A stretch of DNA of 64,000 bases, taken from a virus. Each line of letters opens with the position of its first letter. Position 1 is the first letter of the stretch. Positions 54,314 to 64,000 of the stretch are shown here, in pieces. The stretch lies in the IMG/VR virus record IMGVR_UViG_3300044678_003030, positions 1 through 64,000 of that record; one strand, 5' to 3'. The position numbers and the translations under genes are program-made. Under the pieces are notes generated by a model, which ran no database searches, was not told the DNA's origin, and was given only the letters and a program-made list of their open reading frames with translations.

Positions 54314-56182
54314 TCAGGACAGGAGTAGCGCACCAAGCGCGCCGCTGAAGTCGTCGAGCGATAGGGTAGGCGGTTCGGTCGAGTCTTCTGCCTGCTTCTC
54401 CCAGCGCTCGAAGTGATCATCGGCGAGATCTGAGATGCGGGTGCGGCGTCGCATCTCTGCGGCCATGTTCCCGCTGTGGCATTGCGCCGGCAGCCGCTCG
54501 GCGTAGTCCGAGGCAAACTTGGCCAGGACGGAGGCCAGCTTGAACTCGGTTCCCCCGGAGACGCGGACGCCTTGGTCGGTCAGGTACGCCGGGTTCCGGT
54601 ACGGGCGAGCGGCGCGTAGAACGTGAGGGGCGGTCACTGCGCCAAGTCCGATTCCACCGAGCGTAGAAGCCACGGGGTTCACGCCGCCGAGCCCGTAGAG
54701 CCCGAGCCCGTAGAGGGCTGACAACCCGACCGTCGTACCTACGAGACCCTTCATGTCTTCGTGGTTGGCGCGCATGGCGGCGCCACGGGTCGTCGTGTAG
54801 CGGTGCCCCGTATTCGGGTCCGTCATCGATAGGAGATCGGTCCTCGGCGGTTCTTGCGCAGAGGTCAGATAGCCGGGTCCGAGAGGAGGGTCGACCGTCT
54901 GGTTCACGCGCTGCTTGAGCCAGTCGTCCATCGAGGCGAGCTTGGCTTCGACCTCTGCGGACGGGCGCCTCGGGTCGATGGTCACATAGGCCCCGAGCTC
55001 TTCGGCGAGCTTCGGGTATCGCCCCATGATCGAGAGCACGGACGGCTGGAGCGTGACCATCCTGTCGAGCAAACGAGCAGAAGGGATCACGCCTGCGGTC
55101 TTGCGCAGGAAGACGCGCGCGAACTCGCTCGCCGTGAGAGACGCGTTCTTGGACGCGAGCGTCGAGAGCAGGGCGTCGAACGGCAAGCCAGCGAGGTCAG
55201 CGACTTGCGCCTCAGTCGCGCTAACCGGAGCCTTGAGGGGCACGGTCTGCCGGTACTGGCGGATCGCCTGGATGTCGGGCGCTGTACGGACAGCCTCGAT
55301 GTCTCCCGCGATCTCCTTCTGGATGTCGGAGACCTTGTTTACGGCCGCTCGCTTGGCTTCGTAGTCGGCAACCTTTTCACCGAGTGAAGCTCCTGTACGG
55401 ATCACGTACGCATCCTCGGCGACCTTCTTGAGCATGAACCCTGTGCGGTCTGCCGGGCGCCACACGAAGGAGATGTCGAAGAAGCTCGGTGATGGGTTGA
55501 GCGCGCAGTTCCTGATCCCCGTCGCCGGATCGATCTGGCGCATCGCCGAGCGGAGGTGCTCGCAGTAGTCCTTGCGGGTCGGGGCTCGGTGTCCGCACTT
55601 GGCGCACACGTCCCAACGGACGTTGCAGCCCATCGACACAGCCGGGAATTCACCTGCGTTGATCTTGCCGACGAGCTCAGGGTCGAGGCGATTCCTGATC
55701 TCCAGCAGGAGCTCGCTCCGGTGCATGGAGCTGTTCCAGAACGCCTTCTCGATTCGACCGAGCGACTTGCGGGGGTCCTTGTTGACGTGGTGCTTGTAGA
55801 TCCCGCCACGTGTCTCGAAGGTCTTGTAGTGCTGGGTGACAACTTCGTCCGGGGAGATCCAACCTTCGAGGTTGCGCGGTTGACACCCTGGATGGCCACA
55901 GGTTGCCCGCTCTCCCACGCGGTAGGTGCGCTCCGGGAAGGCGTCGCCGTTGCGGTTGTCATCGTAGTACTCGTAGGCGCCGAACGCGTTGACGAGGACG
56001 ATCGTGCATCCTTCGCGAGGGGTGACCGTCTTGATGTAGTCGAACGCCTCAGACGCGGTCTTTTCGGACGAACCCGGACGTTCGGTGTACCAACGGCCCT
56101 TCTCAGAACGAGCGATGACGCGCAGCGTCGGTTCGCCGGTCTTGGGGAAGTAGTCGTCGAGCTCGATGATTTTGGTGAACAT
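54314..56182 (-). CDS. Prohead protease with long C-terminal extension, 622 aa
   Basis: Residues ~40-215 match the head maturation proteases of large myoviruses: NAFGAYEYYDDNRNGDAF, then YKHHVNKDPRKSLGRIEK (H131/H132) and FPAVSMGCNVRWDVCAKCG (S183 likely nucleophile, with a zinc-like C193/C196 and C207). The remaining ~400 residues are an extension with helices, a glycine-rich hydrophobic part near 500 and K-T-A motifs at residues 41 and ~372. Such proteases remove scaffold and propeptides during head maturation; the extension may be scaffold or delivered with DNA. Confidence 0.75.
   Translation of the reverse strand: MFTKIIELDDYFPKTGEPTLRVIARSEKGRWYTERPGSSEKTASEAFDYIKTVTPREGCTIVLVNAFGAYEYYDDNRNGDAFPERTYRVGERATCGHPGCQPRNLEGWISPDEVVTQHYKTFETRGGIYKHHVNKDPRKSLGRIEKAFWNSSMHRSELLLEIRNRLDPELVGKINAGEFPAVSMGCNVRWDVCAKCGHRAPTRKDYCEHLRSAMRQIDPATGIRNCALNPSPSFFDISFVWRPADRTGFMLKKVAEDAYVIRTGASLGEKVADYEAKRAAVNKVSDIQKEIAGDIEAVRTAPDIQAIRQYRQTVPLKAPVSATEAQVADLAGLPFDALLSTLASKNASLTASEFARVFLRKTAGVIPSARLLDRMVTLQPSVLSIMGRYPKLAEELGAYVTIDPRRPSAEVEAKLASMDDWLKQRVNQTVDPPLGPGYLTSAQEPPRTDLLSMTDPNTGHRYTTTRGAAMRANHEDMKGLVGTTVGLSALYGLGLYGLGGVNPVASTLGGIGLGAVTAPHVLRAARPYRNPAYLTDQGVRVSGGTEFKLASVLAKFASDYAERLPAQCHSGNMAAEMRRRTRISDLADDHFERWEKQAEDSTEPPTLSLDDFSGALGALLLS
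55376..55388. repeat. TTCAC-N3-GTGAA palindrome (centre CGA)
   Basis: Inside the prohead protease gene, in the extension. Confidence 0.9.
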
Positions 56183-57606
56183 CAGAAGACCGGCGCCGAG
56201 TACGCCTTGACGCGGTCAGAGAGCTGGTCGACGTCTTGCGCAGTGAGCTGCCCCTTGCCCCATCCGAGCATGTCGAGCGGTAGGTCCTTGTTCCCGGCGT
56301 TGAAGTGGTCCATCAGGCGTTGACGGTTGCCAGGGTCGCTGAAGATCTTGCTTGCGGGGGACAAGCTGCCAAGGTCTTCAGCCGCCCGGCTGAGCAGGTC
56401 GTACTGCCGCTGTGCCTGCCGTGTCTTGGACAGGGCCTGAGCCGCCTCCAGCGTCCGCTGGTCCATGAGCTCCTTGACGACTTGCCCACCGACCGCGCCG
56501 AGGGGCATACCCAGGAGCCCACCCATCGCAGCGCCGCGCAGCCGGTTGTCCTTGTCGTCCCACGCGCCGATGCCCGCGCCTCCGACCGCACCGATTCCCG
56601 CTCCGATGACACGGGGGTCGGTGTAGAAAGAGGCGGGGATGCCTGCGGTCTTCGGCTGAGCTTGTGCCGTCTTGAGCGGCCACATCTCGCGAAAGCTCTC
56701 CAGGTCTTCATCAGAGACCCGATCTCGGGGGTCACGGAGTGACGCCGCGAGGCGGCGATAACGTTCTGCGTCTCCCCCTTCCAGGCCGCCGAAGTAGCTG
56801 TCTTGGATATCGGGATGCCGCAACATCACGGTTTCGGGGTCGATCGTTTCATGGAGCGTTGCCCCTGGAAGATGTGCTTGAAGCTGCGCGAGGTCGAACG
56901 GAACGGGGGGCGCGGGCGGCGGCGCGGGCGGCGCCTTCTTGCCCCTGAACCAGTCGAGCATCCCTGCGGTCTTCTCCGCCTCGCGGGTGAGGTAGCAGAG
57001 GTCGTCGATCGCTGCCTCGGCCGAGAGCGTGGCGAGCTTCTCGGCCTCTTGCTCGGTGACCTCTCCCTTCGCGCGCAGATCGGCGATCTTGGCGTCGACG
57101 AGGTAGTTGCTCGCGAAGCTGCGCGCAGCCTCTTCTCGCTCTTCACGGGACGAAGCGGTCTTGGTGCCGGTGCGCTCGGTCTCGCTCCAAACACGCAGCG
57201 CTTCACCAGCAAGCCATTGCACGGGGTCGTTTGTACGCGCTGCGGCGATCTTCATCCGCTCCCACAGGCCCCGCTGCTCAGCGGCGACGGTCGTGCGGTA
57301 GCCCACTGAGGCGGTCTTCTCCTGTGCGCCCAGAAGAACTTTCACGGCGTGAAAGTCTGGCGTGAAGCTCTCGGCTTCCGCGAGCTTCGAGTCACCGCAC
57401 AGTGACCGCATGTCGTCGAACCCGGCTGCGAGCGCAGCCTCCTTGGTGATGTCTCCACTGATTGTCTCGCCGAGGTAGCGAGCCACGCTCGGGAGGTCCC
57501 ATGAGTCCGGGGCGTTGACGTCTCCCGTGTGACGAAGGTACTCCGTCGCGAACTTGGGGAAGCCGAAGACACGAATGGCCTCTCCGGCCTTGCGGTAGGG
57601 GTGCAT
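56182..57606 (-). CDS. Internal head protein candidate with five K-T-A motifs, 474 aa
   Basis: QEKTASVG, GTKTASSR, AEKTAGML, LKTAQ and PKTAGIP punctuate the chain, mostly at borders between helical blocks. A proline linker (KKAPPAPPPAPPVPFD) follows the third. The C-terminal third has glycine-zipper helices (VIGAGIGAVGGAGIGAW, MGGLLGMPLGAVGG). A palindrome is read as FHAVK. Probably enclosed in the head or injected. Confidence 0.6.
   Translation of the reverse strand: MHPYRKAGEAIRVFGFPKFATEYLRHTGDVNAPDSWDLPSVARYLGETISGDITKEAALAAGFDDMRSLCGDSKLAEAESFTPDFHAVKVLLGAQEKTASVGYRTTVAAEQRGLWERMKIAAARTNDPVQWLAGEALRVWSETERTGTKTASSREEREEAARSFASNYLVDAKIADLRAKGEVTEQEAEKLATLSAEAAIDDLCYLTREAEKTAGMLDWFRGKKAPPAPPPAPPVPFDLAQLQAHLPGATLHETIDPETVMLRHPDIQDSYFGGLEGGDAERYRRLAASLRDPRDRVSDEDLESFREMWPLKTAQAQPKTAGIPASFYTDPRVIGAGIGAVGGAGIGAWDDKDNRLRGAAMGGLLGMPLGAVGGQVVKELMDQRTLEAAQALSKTRQAQRQYDLLSRAAEDLGSLSPASKIFSDPGNRQRLMDHFNAGNKDLPLDMLGWGKGQLTAQDVDQLSDRVKAYSAPVF
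57341..57353. repeat. TTCAC-N3-GTGAA palindrome (centre GGC)
   Basis: Inside the 474-aa gene, read as FHAVK. Confidence 0.9.
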
Positions 57607-58232
57607 TACTGGCCTCCGATTTCGCCGCGCCCTTGGCGCACAGTCTTCTCGATGTCGGCGAGGGACTTGGCGGTTGCGAAGTCGAGCTGGCCGCCGATCG
57701 TGGCTCCCTGGTTGAGGAAGTTCTGAGTGACCAGCGGGTCCATCGCGAGCGAGGGGGCGTAGGTCTTGAACGACCCGTACAGGCGCCGAATCATCTCAGG
57801 GTTCTCTCGGTGGATTCTGGCGAGCTCAGGGTCCATACCCAGGACCTCGTCAAACACCTTGCGCTGCTTGGGCTCGGTGTAGAGCTTCTTCTTGAGCACC
57901 GACTGAAGAGCGTTGAACGGGCGCTTGATGCCGATGTCGGCGACCGCATTGGCGAGCGCGCCTGTTGCGACGTCCTGGAACTTCGGAGCAGCGGCAGCAA
58001 ACGTGAGAGGAGAACCCTCGCTCACGTCCGCCAGCTTGCGGGTTGCAAACGCCTCGTGGCTCTGCTTGACGGTCAACTTGGGCAGCGCCGCTGTCATGTC
58101 GTGTCGCCTTGCGTTTGAGAGATCGAGCATTCGAGCCTCTTGCTCATCTTGCACCTTGCCGCTGCGCACGACCGCCGCAGCGGCTGTCGCAGCCAGCGCT
58201 GCGGGCACGAGTCGGTTGGTGGTCGTTGCCAT
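57606..58232 (-). CDS. Hypothetical head-region protein, 208 aa
   Basis: Starts MATTTNRLVPAALAATAAAA, a hydrophobic N-terminal helix without a clear signal-peptide cleavage site; the rest is soluble and helical. No K-T-A. TGATG coupling with the upstream gene. Confidence 0.6.
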   Translation of the reverse strand: MATTTNRLVPAALAATAAAAVVRSGKVQDEQEARMLDLSNARRHDMTAALPKLTVKQSHEAFATRKLADVSEGSPLTFAAAAPKFQDVATGALANAVADIGIKRPFNALQSVLKKKLYTEPKQRKVFDEVLGMDPELARIHRENPEMIRRLYGSFKTYAPSLAMDPLVTQNFLNQGATIGGQLDFATAKSLADIEKTVRQGRGEIGGQ

Positions 58233-59083
58233 CAGGACCTGCACCACACATCGAACTCTTGCTTGAGCTTGTCACGCTCGGCGCAGAGCGACTCGTAGTG
58301 GCTTCGACCCTCTTCGTGCTCGACACGCGCCTTGGTCGCGACCTTGAGCAGAGAGGTCATCGTATTCGGCTTGCCGTCGGGGATTCGCTCGATGAGCGCT
58401 GCGACTTTTTCCTGCGGCAGATCAATCGCGCTGTGGCACGCCCGAGTGAGGGCGACGTTGAGGTCAGGGAGGGAGTCCCCGCCGAGCACCGCGAGCGCGT
58501 TCTTGCAGAAGCCGTCGAGGTCGCGGTTCAACGGCCTGAGGTGGAAGGAGACGCGGTCGACAGCATCGGTCCAGCGCTGTTCGAGCGAGCCGAGCTTGAT
58601 CTTGAGCTCGTGAGCAGCCTTCTCGGCCTTGTGGTAGCGGATGTCGAGCGGGATCTCTGCGGGGATGTAGCGAGCGGCGCGACGCGCGTCCTCTTCGTAG
58701 GACGCGGTCTTGATCGACGCCGACACGACCACATCTTCACGCAGCCGCGCCATCTCGTCTGGCAGGTCTGGATAGGAGTGGGAGTCCGACGCGGTCTTGG
58801 TCGCGGCGTCGTCGAAGAGCCGCCCGATGACGACCACTTCATCGGCGACAGGGAACGCAACGTTCTTGTCGCCGCCTTGAATCGACGCGAACTTCGACTC
58901 GAAGGTGTGCACGTTCACGGCCCGGCAGAGCCGGCGAACTTGCTCCTCGTTGAGGCTTTCGTCACGAGCGGTCTTGGTGACCAGCTCATTGAGGTCTGCG
59001 CCGTTCTGCCCTTGCCCGGCTTCGTAGGCCGAAGCGAGCTCGGCAGCCTTCGCATCGAACAGCGAGTTCGTCCACGTTGCCAT
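58232..59083 (-). CDS. Helical head-region protein with K-T-A motifs, 283 aa
   Basis: VTKTARDE, ATKTASDS and SIKTASYE lie in the first 130 residues, with KVATKA near the end. Otherwise helical (AHELKIKLGSLEQRWTDAVD). A TAGGCT lies 8 nt before the ATG, suggesting an internal promoter in the head gene block. Confidence 0.6.
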   Translation of the reverse strand: MATWTNSLFDAKAAELASAYEAGQGQNGADLNELVTKTARDESLNEEQVRRLCRAVNVHTFESKFASIQGGDKNVAFPVADEVVVIGRLFDDAATKTASDSHSYPDLPDEMARLREDVVVSASIKTASYEEDARRAARYIPAEIPLDIRYHKAEKAAHELKIKLGSLEQRWTDAVDRVSFHLRPLNRDLDGFCKNALAVLGGDSLPDLNVALTRACHSAIDLPQEKVAALIERIPDGKPNTMTSLLKVATKARVEHEEGRSHYESLCAERDKLKQEFDVWCRS

Positions 59084-59091
59084 ACGAGCAA

Positions 59092-59097
59092 AGCCTA
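59092..59097 (-). promoter_or_regulatory. Leaderless-type -10 element TAGGCT
   Basis: Eight bases before the ATG at 59083. Confidence 0.5.
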
Positions 59098-59799
59098 GTC
59101 CTTGAGACCGGCGATCTCGTTGATGTTGACGCTGGCCTGCTCGGGCGTCTTTGTCTCGTCGACGAGGTGCAAGGCCAGTTTGATCGCGTGCGCAGCGTTG
59201 TCGCCATGGCTCGCGCTCTTCTCGTTCACGAGGGCGGCGGCGCGCAATAGCTCGGGGGCGAGCCGCAATGCGGCTTGTGCCTTGGTGGTTTCAATGTCCA
59301 GCCCTCGGTTGTCGAGGAAGCGGACGTAGAGGTCACCGAGGACAGCGCGCATGACCTCTTTGGGGTCAACAGGCTTGCGGTCGCCCACGCGAAACTTGTC
59401 CGCGAGGAATGTGGGTCCTTGTTGCGTAGCGCTGAGGTAGTACTGCCTCTGGTCATCAGTGCAGTTGACTGATCGTGCGTACGCGTAGACGTCGAGCGCG
59501 TGCCGGAACACGGAGACGTCAAAGAAGAGGTGCCGATAAACATCCGTCACGACTTCCGGTAGGTCCAGGGCGTCACGCAGGACCGCGTTGCTCGCCTTGC
59601 CCAGGAGCAGCGCATCGACGATGTGCCGGTACTCTGGCGATACGTAGATGAGGTAGGCGTCCTCGATGTGAGCGATCAGCGACGTGTCGCCGGCCGTTTT
59701 CACGAGGTGAAAAAGGGCGCTTTCCCTGGGATCGGTGCTCTCACATACGGGTGAGGAGAGCACCGATTGGGCGCGATGATCAGGCGATCGCCGGGGCAT
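59095..59799 (-). CDS. Helical head-region protein, 234 aa
   Basis: The first ~28 residues are irregular, then ALFHLVKTAGDTS (palindrome and K-T-A side by side) opens an all-helical protein. The true start could lie later. Follows the 914-aa gene by four bases. Confidence 0.6.
   Translation of the reverse strand: MPRRSPDHRAQSVLSSPVCESTDPRESALFHLVKTAGDTSLIAHIEDAYLIYVSPEYRHIVDALLLGKASNAVLRDALDLPEVVTDVYRHLFFDVSVFRHALDVYAYARSVNCTDDQRQYYLSATQQGPTFLADKFRVGDRKPVDPKEVMRAVLGDLYVRFLDNRGLDIETTKAQAALRLAPELLRAAALVNEKSASHGDNAAHAIKLALHLVDETKTPEQASVNINEIAGLKD
59699..59711. repeat. TTCAC-N3-GTGAA palindrome (centre GAG)
   Basis: Inside the 234-aa gene, read as FHLVK immediately followed by TAG of a K-T-A-G motif. 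Confidence 0.9.
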
Positions 59800-59803
59800 C
59801 GGC

Positions 59804-62548
<2,745 letters not shown>

Positions 62549-62565
62549 TGCTCCTGATGGGCGAA

Positions 62566-62599
62566 CGCCCGGTTCTCCCAAGGATAGGGAGACCGGGCG
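62566..62599. other. Strong intergenic stem-loop in the head gene block
   Basis: CGCCCGGTTCTCCC pairs with GGGAGACCGGGCG (one bulge) around AAGGATA. There is no T-tract on the transcribed (minus) strand, so it is more likely a processing or stability element, or an attenuator, than a simple terminator. Confidence 0.65.
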
Positions 62600-62600
62600 T

Positions 62601-62613
62601 TTCACGCCGTGAA
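62601..62613. repeat. TTCAC-N3-GTGAA palindrome (centre GCC)
   Basis: Intergenic, beside the stem-loop at 62566-62599. Confidence 0.9.
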
Positions 62614-62633
62614 CTTGGTGCGCGGAGGCTTGA

Positions 62634-63998
62634 TCAGCCCGTGGCGAGGAGCTCGCGCAGGCGAGAGTCGCGGTTGGACGGGGGAGCCGCGAGGATCTGC
62701 TGGAGTGCAGCGACCTTCTGCGACTCGGTCCAGCCGACCGGGAGCGCGCTGCCGTAGGCGGCGGCGACCTTGCTGAAGGACGCCATGTAGCTCGCGTCCG
62801 CAGCCTTCTTGTCTTCGCGCGCGACGACGTTGTCGGCGTTGACGAAGGGCACGCCGGCGCGCGGAGCCTGGACGACAGTCTCCGGGGTCGACGGTGCGCT
62901 CACGGGAGCCTTGCCCTGCGCGTTCTCGGCGTAGCCTGCGGGGCGCTGCTGCTTCTCCACCGCCGCGAGCTCGTCCGTCTTTGCGGCGTCGGCGACCGTG
63001 TTGGGGCCGTGCGGGGTGAGCGAGCCAGCTCCGGCGAGCTTGAGCTTCGAGGCGAAGGTCTGCGGGTTGCGACGCGCAGCAGCGGTCTTCGCGAACTCGG
63101 TCTTGACGAGCCACCGCGTCTCAGCCGAGGCGCACTTGGTGAGCGCATCGCGGTTGTCGGCGAACACACTGCGCAGGAGCGCGCTGGCGTCGGCGGCGGT
63201 CTTCGCGACGTGCGCGACGTGCGCGAGCACCTCCTGCCCCTGCGGGTGGTCCATGAGCCCGGCGACGGCAGCCTGGGACTCATCGTCCTCGGGGGCGAGG
63301 GACTTGAGCTTCTCCCAGATCATCTGGAGCAGCGCGGTCTGCTCGTCAGCGGGCGCCCCTTCGGCGGGCATGGGCGGCTCCGCGTCAGTCAGACCTTCGG
63401 CCGGGTTGCCGTCCCCGAACTCCGTGTCCTCACCACCGGCCAGCTTGTTGCCGAGCGCCGCAGCGGCGAGCTTGGTCGCCTGCCGCTCCGCCTTGTAGGC
63501 GTTGTAGTTGACGCTCGCGACCTTGGCGTACTCGCGAGCGGTGCTCGCGACAGCCGGGACCTGCTTGGCGATCTGCTCGTCGGTCGCGATCTTGATCAGC
63601 CGATCCGCGAGGAAGCCGATCACACCGGCCTGCGGCGCCTTGCCCATGGACGCAACCTTGACGAGCGCGTCCTGGTCCTCCTTCTTGAGCGTCGCCATCG
63701 CGGCCTTGACGTGCGCGTCGTTGAGCGCCGCGAACACGGGCGTCATGAACCCAGCAGCGGCGACCTTGGCCACGCGCTCCTCCACACCGGCCTGCTTGAG
63801 CCCCACGTAGAGGCGCTCGGCGGCGGCCTTGGCGCTCTGGTCAGTGAGCGAGTTCGCGATCATCGGCGAGATCTCTGGCCGGGCCGGGTCAGCGATTTCC
63901 TTGGGGCCGGTGATGCCAGGAGCAGGGAGAAGCGTGTCGGCGCCCTGCGGCTGCTCGGCGTAGCCGACGGGGCGTTGCGAGATCTCCAGGGCCGCCAT
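62634..63998 (-). CDS. Alanine/lysine-rich internal head protein, 454 aa (start near window edge)
   Basis: Frame opens at an ATG two bases from the window edge; a longer N-terminus outside cannot be excluded. Very rich in Ala and Lys with many K-[TVIL]-A-[SAG] tripeptides (VAKVAAAG, LVKVASMG, LIKIATDE, YAKVASVN, VAKTAADA, EFAKTAAA, FSKVAAAY). The segment QRPVGYAEQPQG near the N-terminus returns as QRPAGYAENAQG near residue 345. Helical, probably abundant inside the head. Confidence 0.6.
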   Translation of the reverse strand: MAALEISQRPVGYAEQPQGADTLLPAPGITGPKEIADPARPEISPMIANSLTDQSAKAAAERLYVGLKQAGVEERVAKVAAAGFMTPVFAALNDAHVKAAMATLKKEDQDALVKVASMGKAPQAGVIGFLADRLIKIATDEQIAKQVPAVASTAREYAKVASVNYNAYKAERQATKLAAAALGNKLAGGEDTEFGDGNPAEGLTDAEPPMPAEGAPADEQTALLQMIWEKLKSLAPEDDESQAAVAGLMDHPQGQEVLAHVAHVAKTAADASALLRSVFADNRDALTKCASAETRWLVKTEFAKTAAARRNPQTFASKLKLAGAGSLTPHGPNTVADAAKTDELAAVEKQQRPAGYAENAQGKAPVSAPSTPETVVQAPRAGVPFVNADNVVAREDKKAADASYMASFSKVAAAYGSALPVGWTESQKVAALQQILAAPPSNRDSRLRELLATG

Positions 63999-64000
63999 CG

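Overview
The window looks like a stretch of a GC-rich, tailed double-stranded DNA phage with a contractile tail (a myovirus), probably a large one. It carries a long tail sheath gene, a HK97-type major capsid candidate, a prohead protease, a central-spike-like protein and a neck protein, together with metabolic and host-takeover genes (thymidine kinase, GroES, methyltransferase, metallophosphoesterase, amidase). No portal, large terminase, tape measure or polymerase is in view, so much of the genome lies outside. The host cannot be named. One hint is that many genes have a TANNNT hexamer 6-8 nt before the start codon and no Shine-Dalgarno sequence, the arrangement of leaderless mRNAs in hosts such as Deinococcota and Actinobacteria.

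Layout. (1) 1-7618, minus strand: an operon of about 19 mostly small genes with ATGA/GTGA/TGATG overlaps, opening with a 556-aa protein and ending in an HNH endonuclease. (2) 7550-8613: a large imperfect inverted duplication that contains the promoter, leader and first codons of the 556-aa gene, mirrored to the right as a decayed copy. (3) 8795-16175: one minus-strand gene, then rightward small genes including three tiny membrane proteins and a SAM methyltransferase. (4) 16134-20706, minus strand: small membrane and zinc-ribbon proteins, a tRNA-like sequence, and a repeated SNLVELFG module. (5) 20816-29785: mixed strands, with metallophosphoesterase, GroES, two zincins, and tail-fibre or decoration-like proteins. 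(6) 29789-34818: a metallopeptidase and a 1336-aa multidomain polyvalent-type protein. (7) 35157-37298: thymidine kinase and three single-gene units, each with its own promoter, leader hairpin and terminator. (8) 37350-64000, mostly minus strand: lysis and virion genes, transcribed leftward from internal head proteins through prohead protease, capsid, neck, tail terminator candidate, sheath, tube candidate and spike to baseplate-like proteins.

Three features tie the window together. First, a 13-bp palindrome TTCAC-N3-GTGAA occurs 30 times without mismatch, about every 2.1 kb, half of the copies at gene boundaries and half inside genes. It is by far the most over-represented signal and could be the site of an undescribed DNA-organising or regulatory system; its half-site matches the core of the ParB site parS. 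Second, two promoter classes can be read: nnAAA-N17/18-TATAAG followed by a leader stem-loop, in front of small early-type genes, and the leaderless TANNNT class, in front of many others. Third, the internal head proteins between 53 and 64 kb share a recurring K-T-A tripeptide (19 copies) that the capsid and sheath proteins lack.

Functions are read from sequence motifs alone; no database search was run. Most small genes are recognised only as genes.
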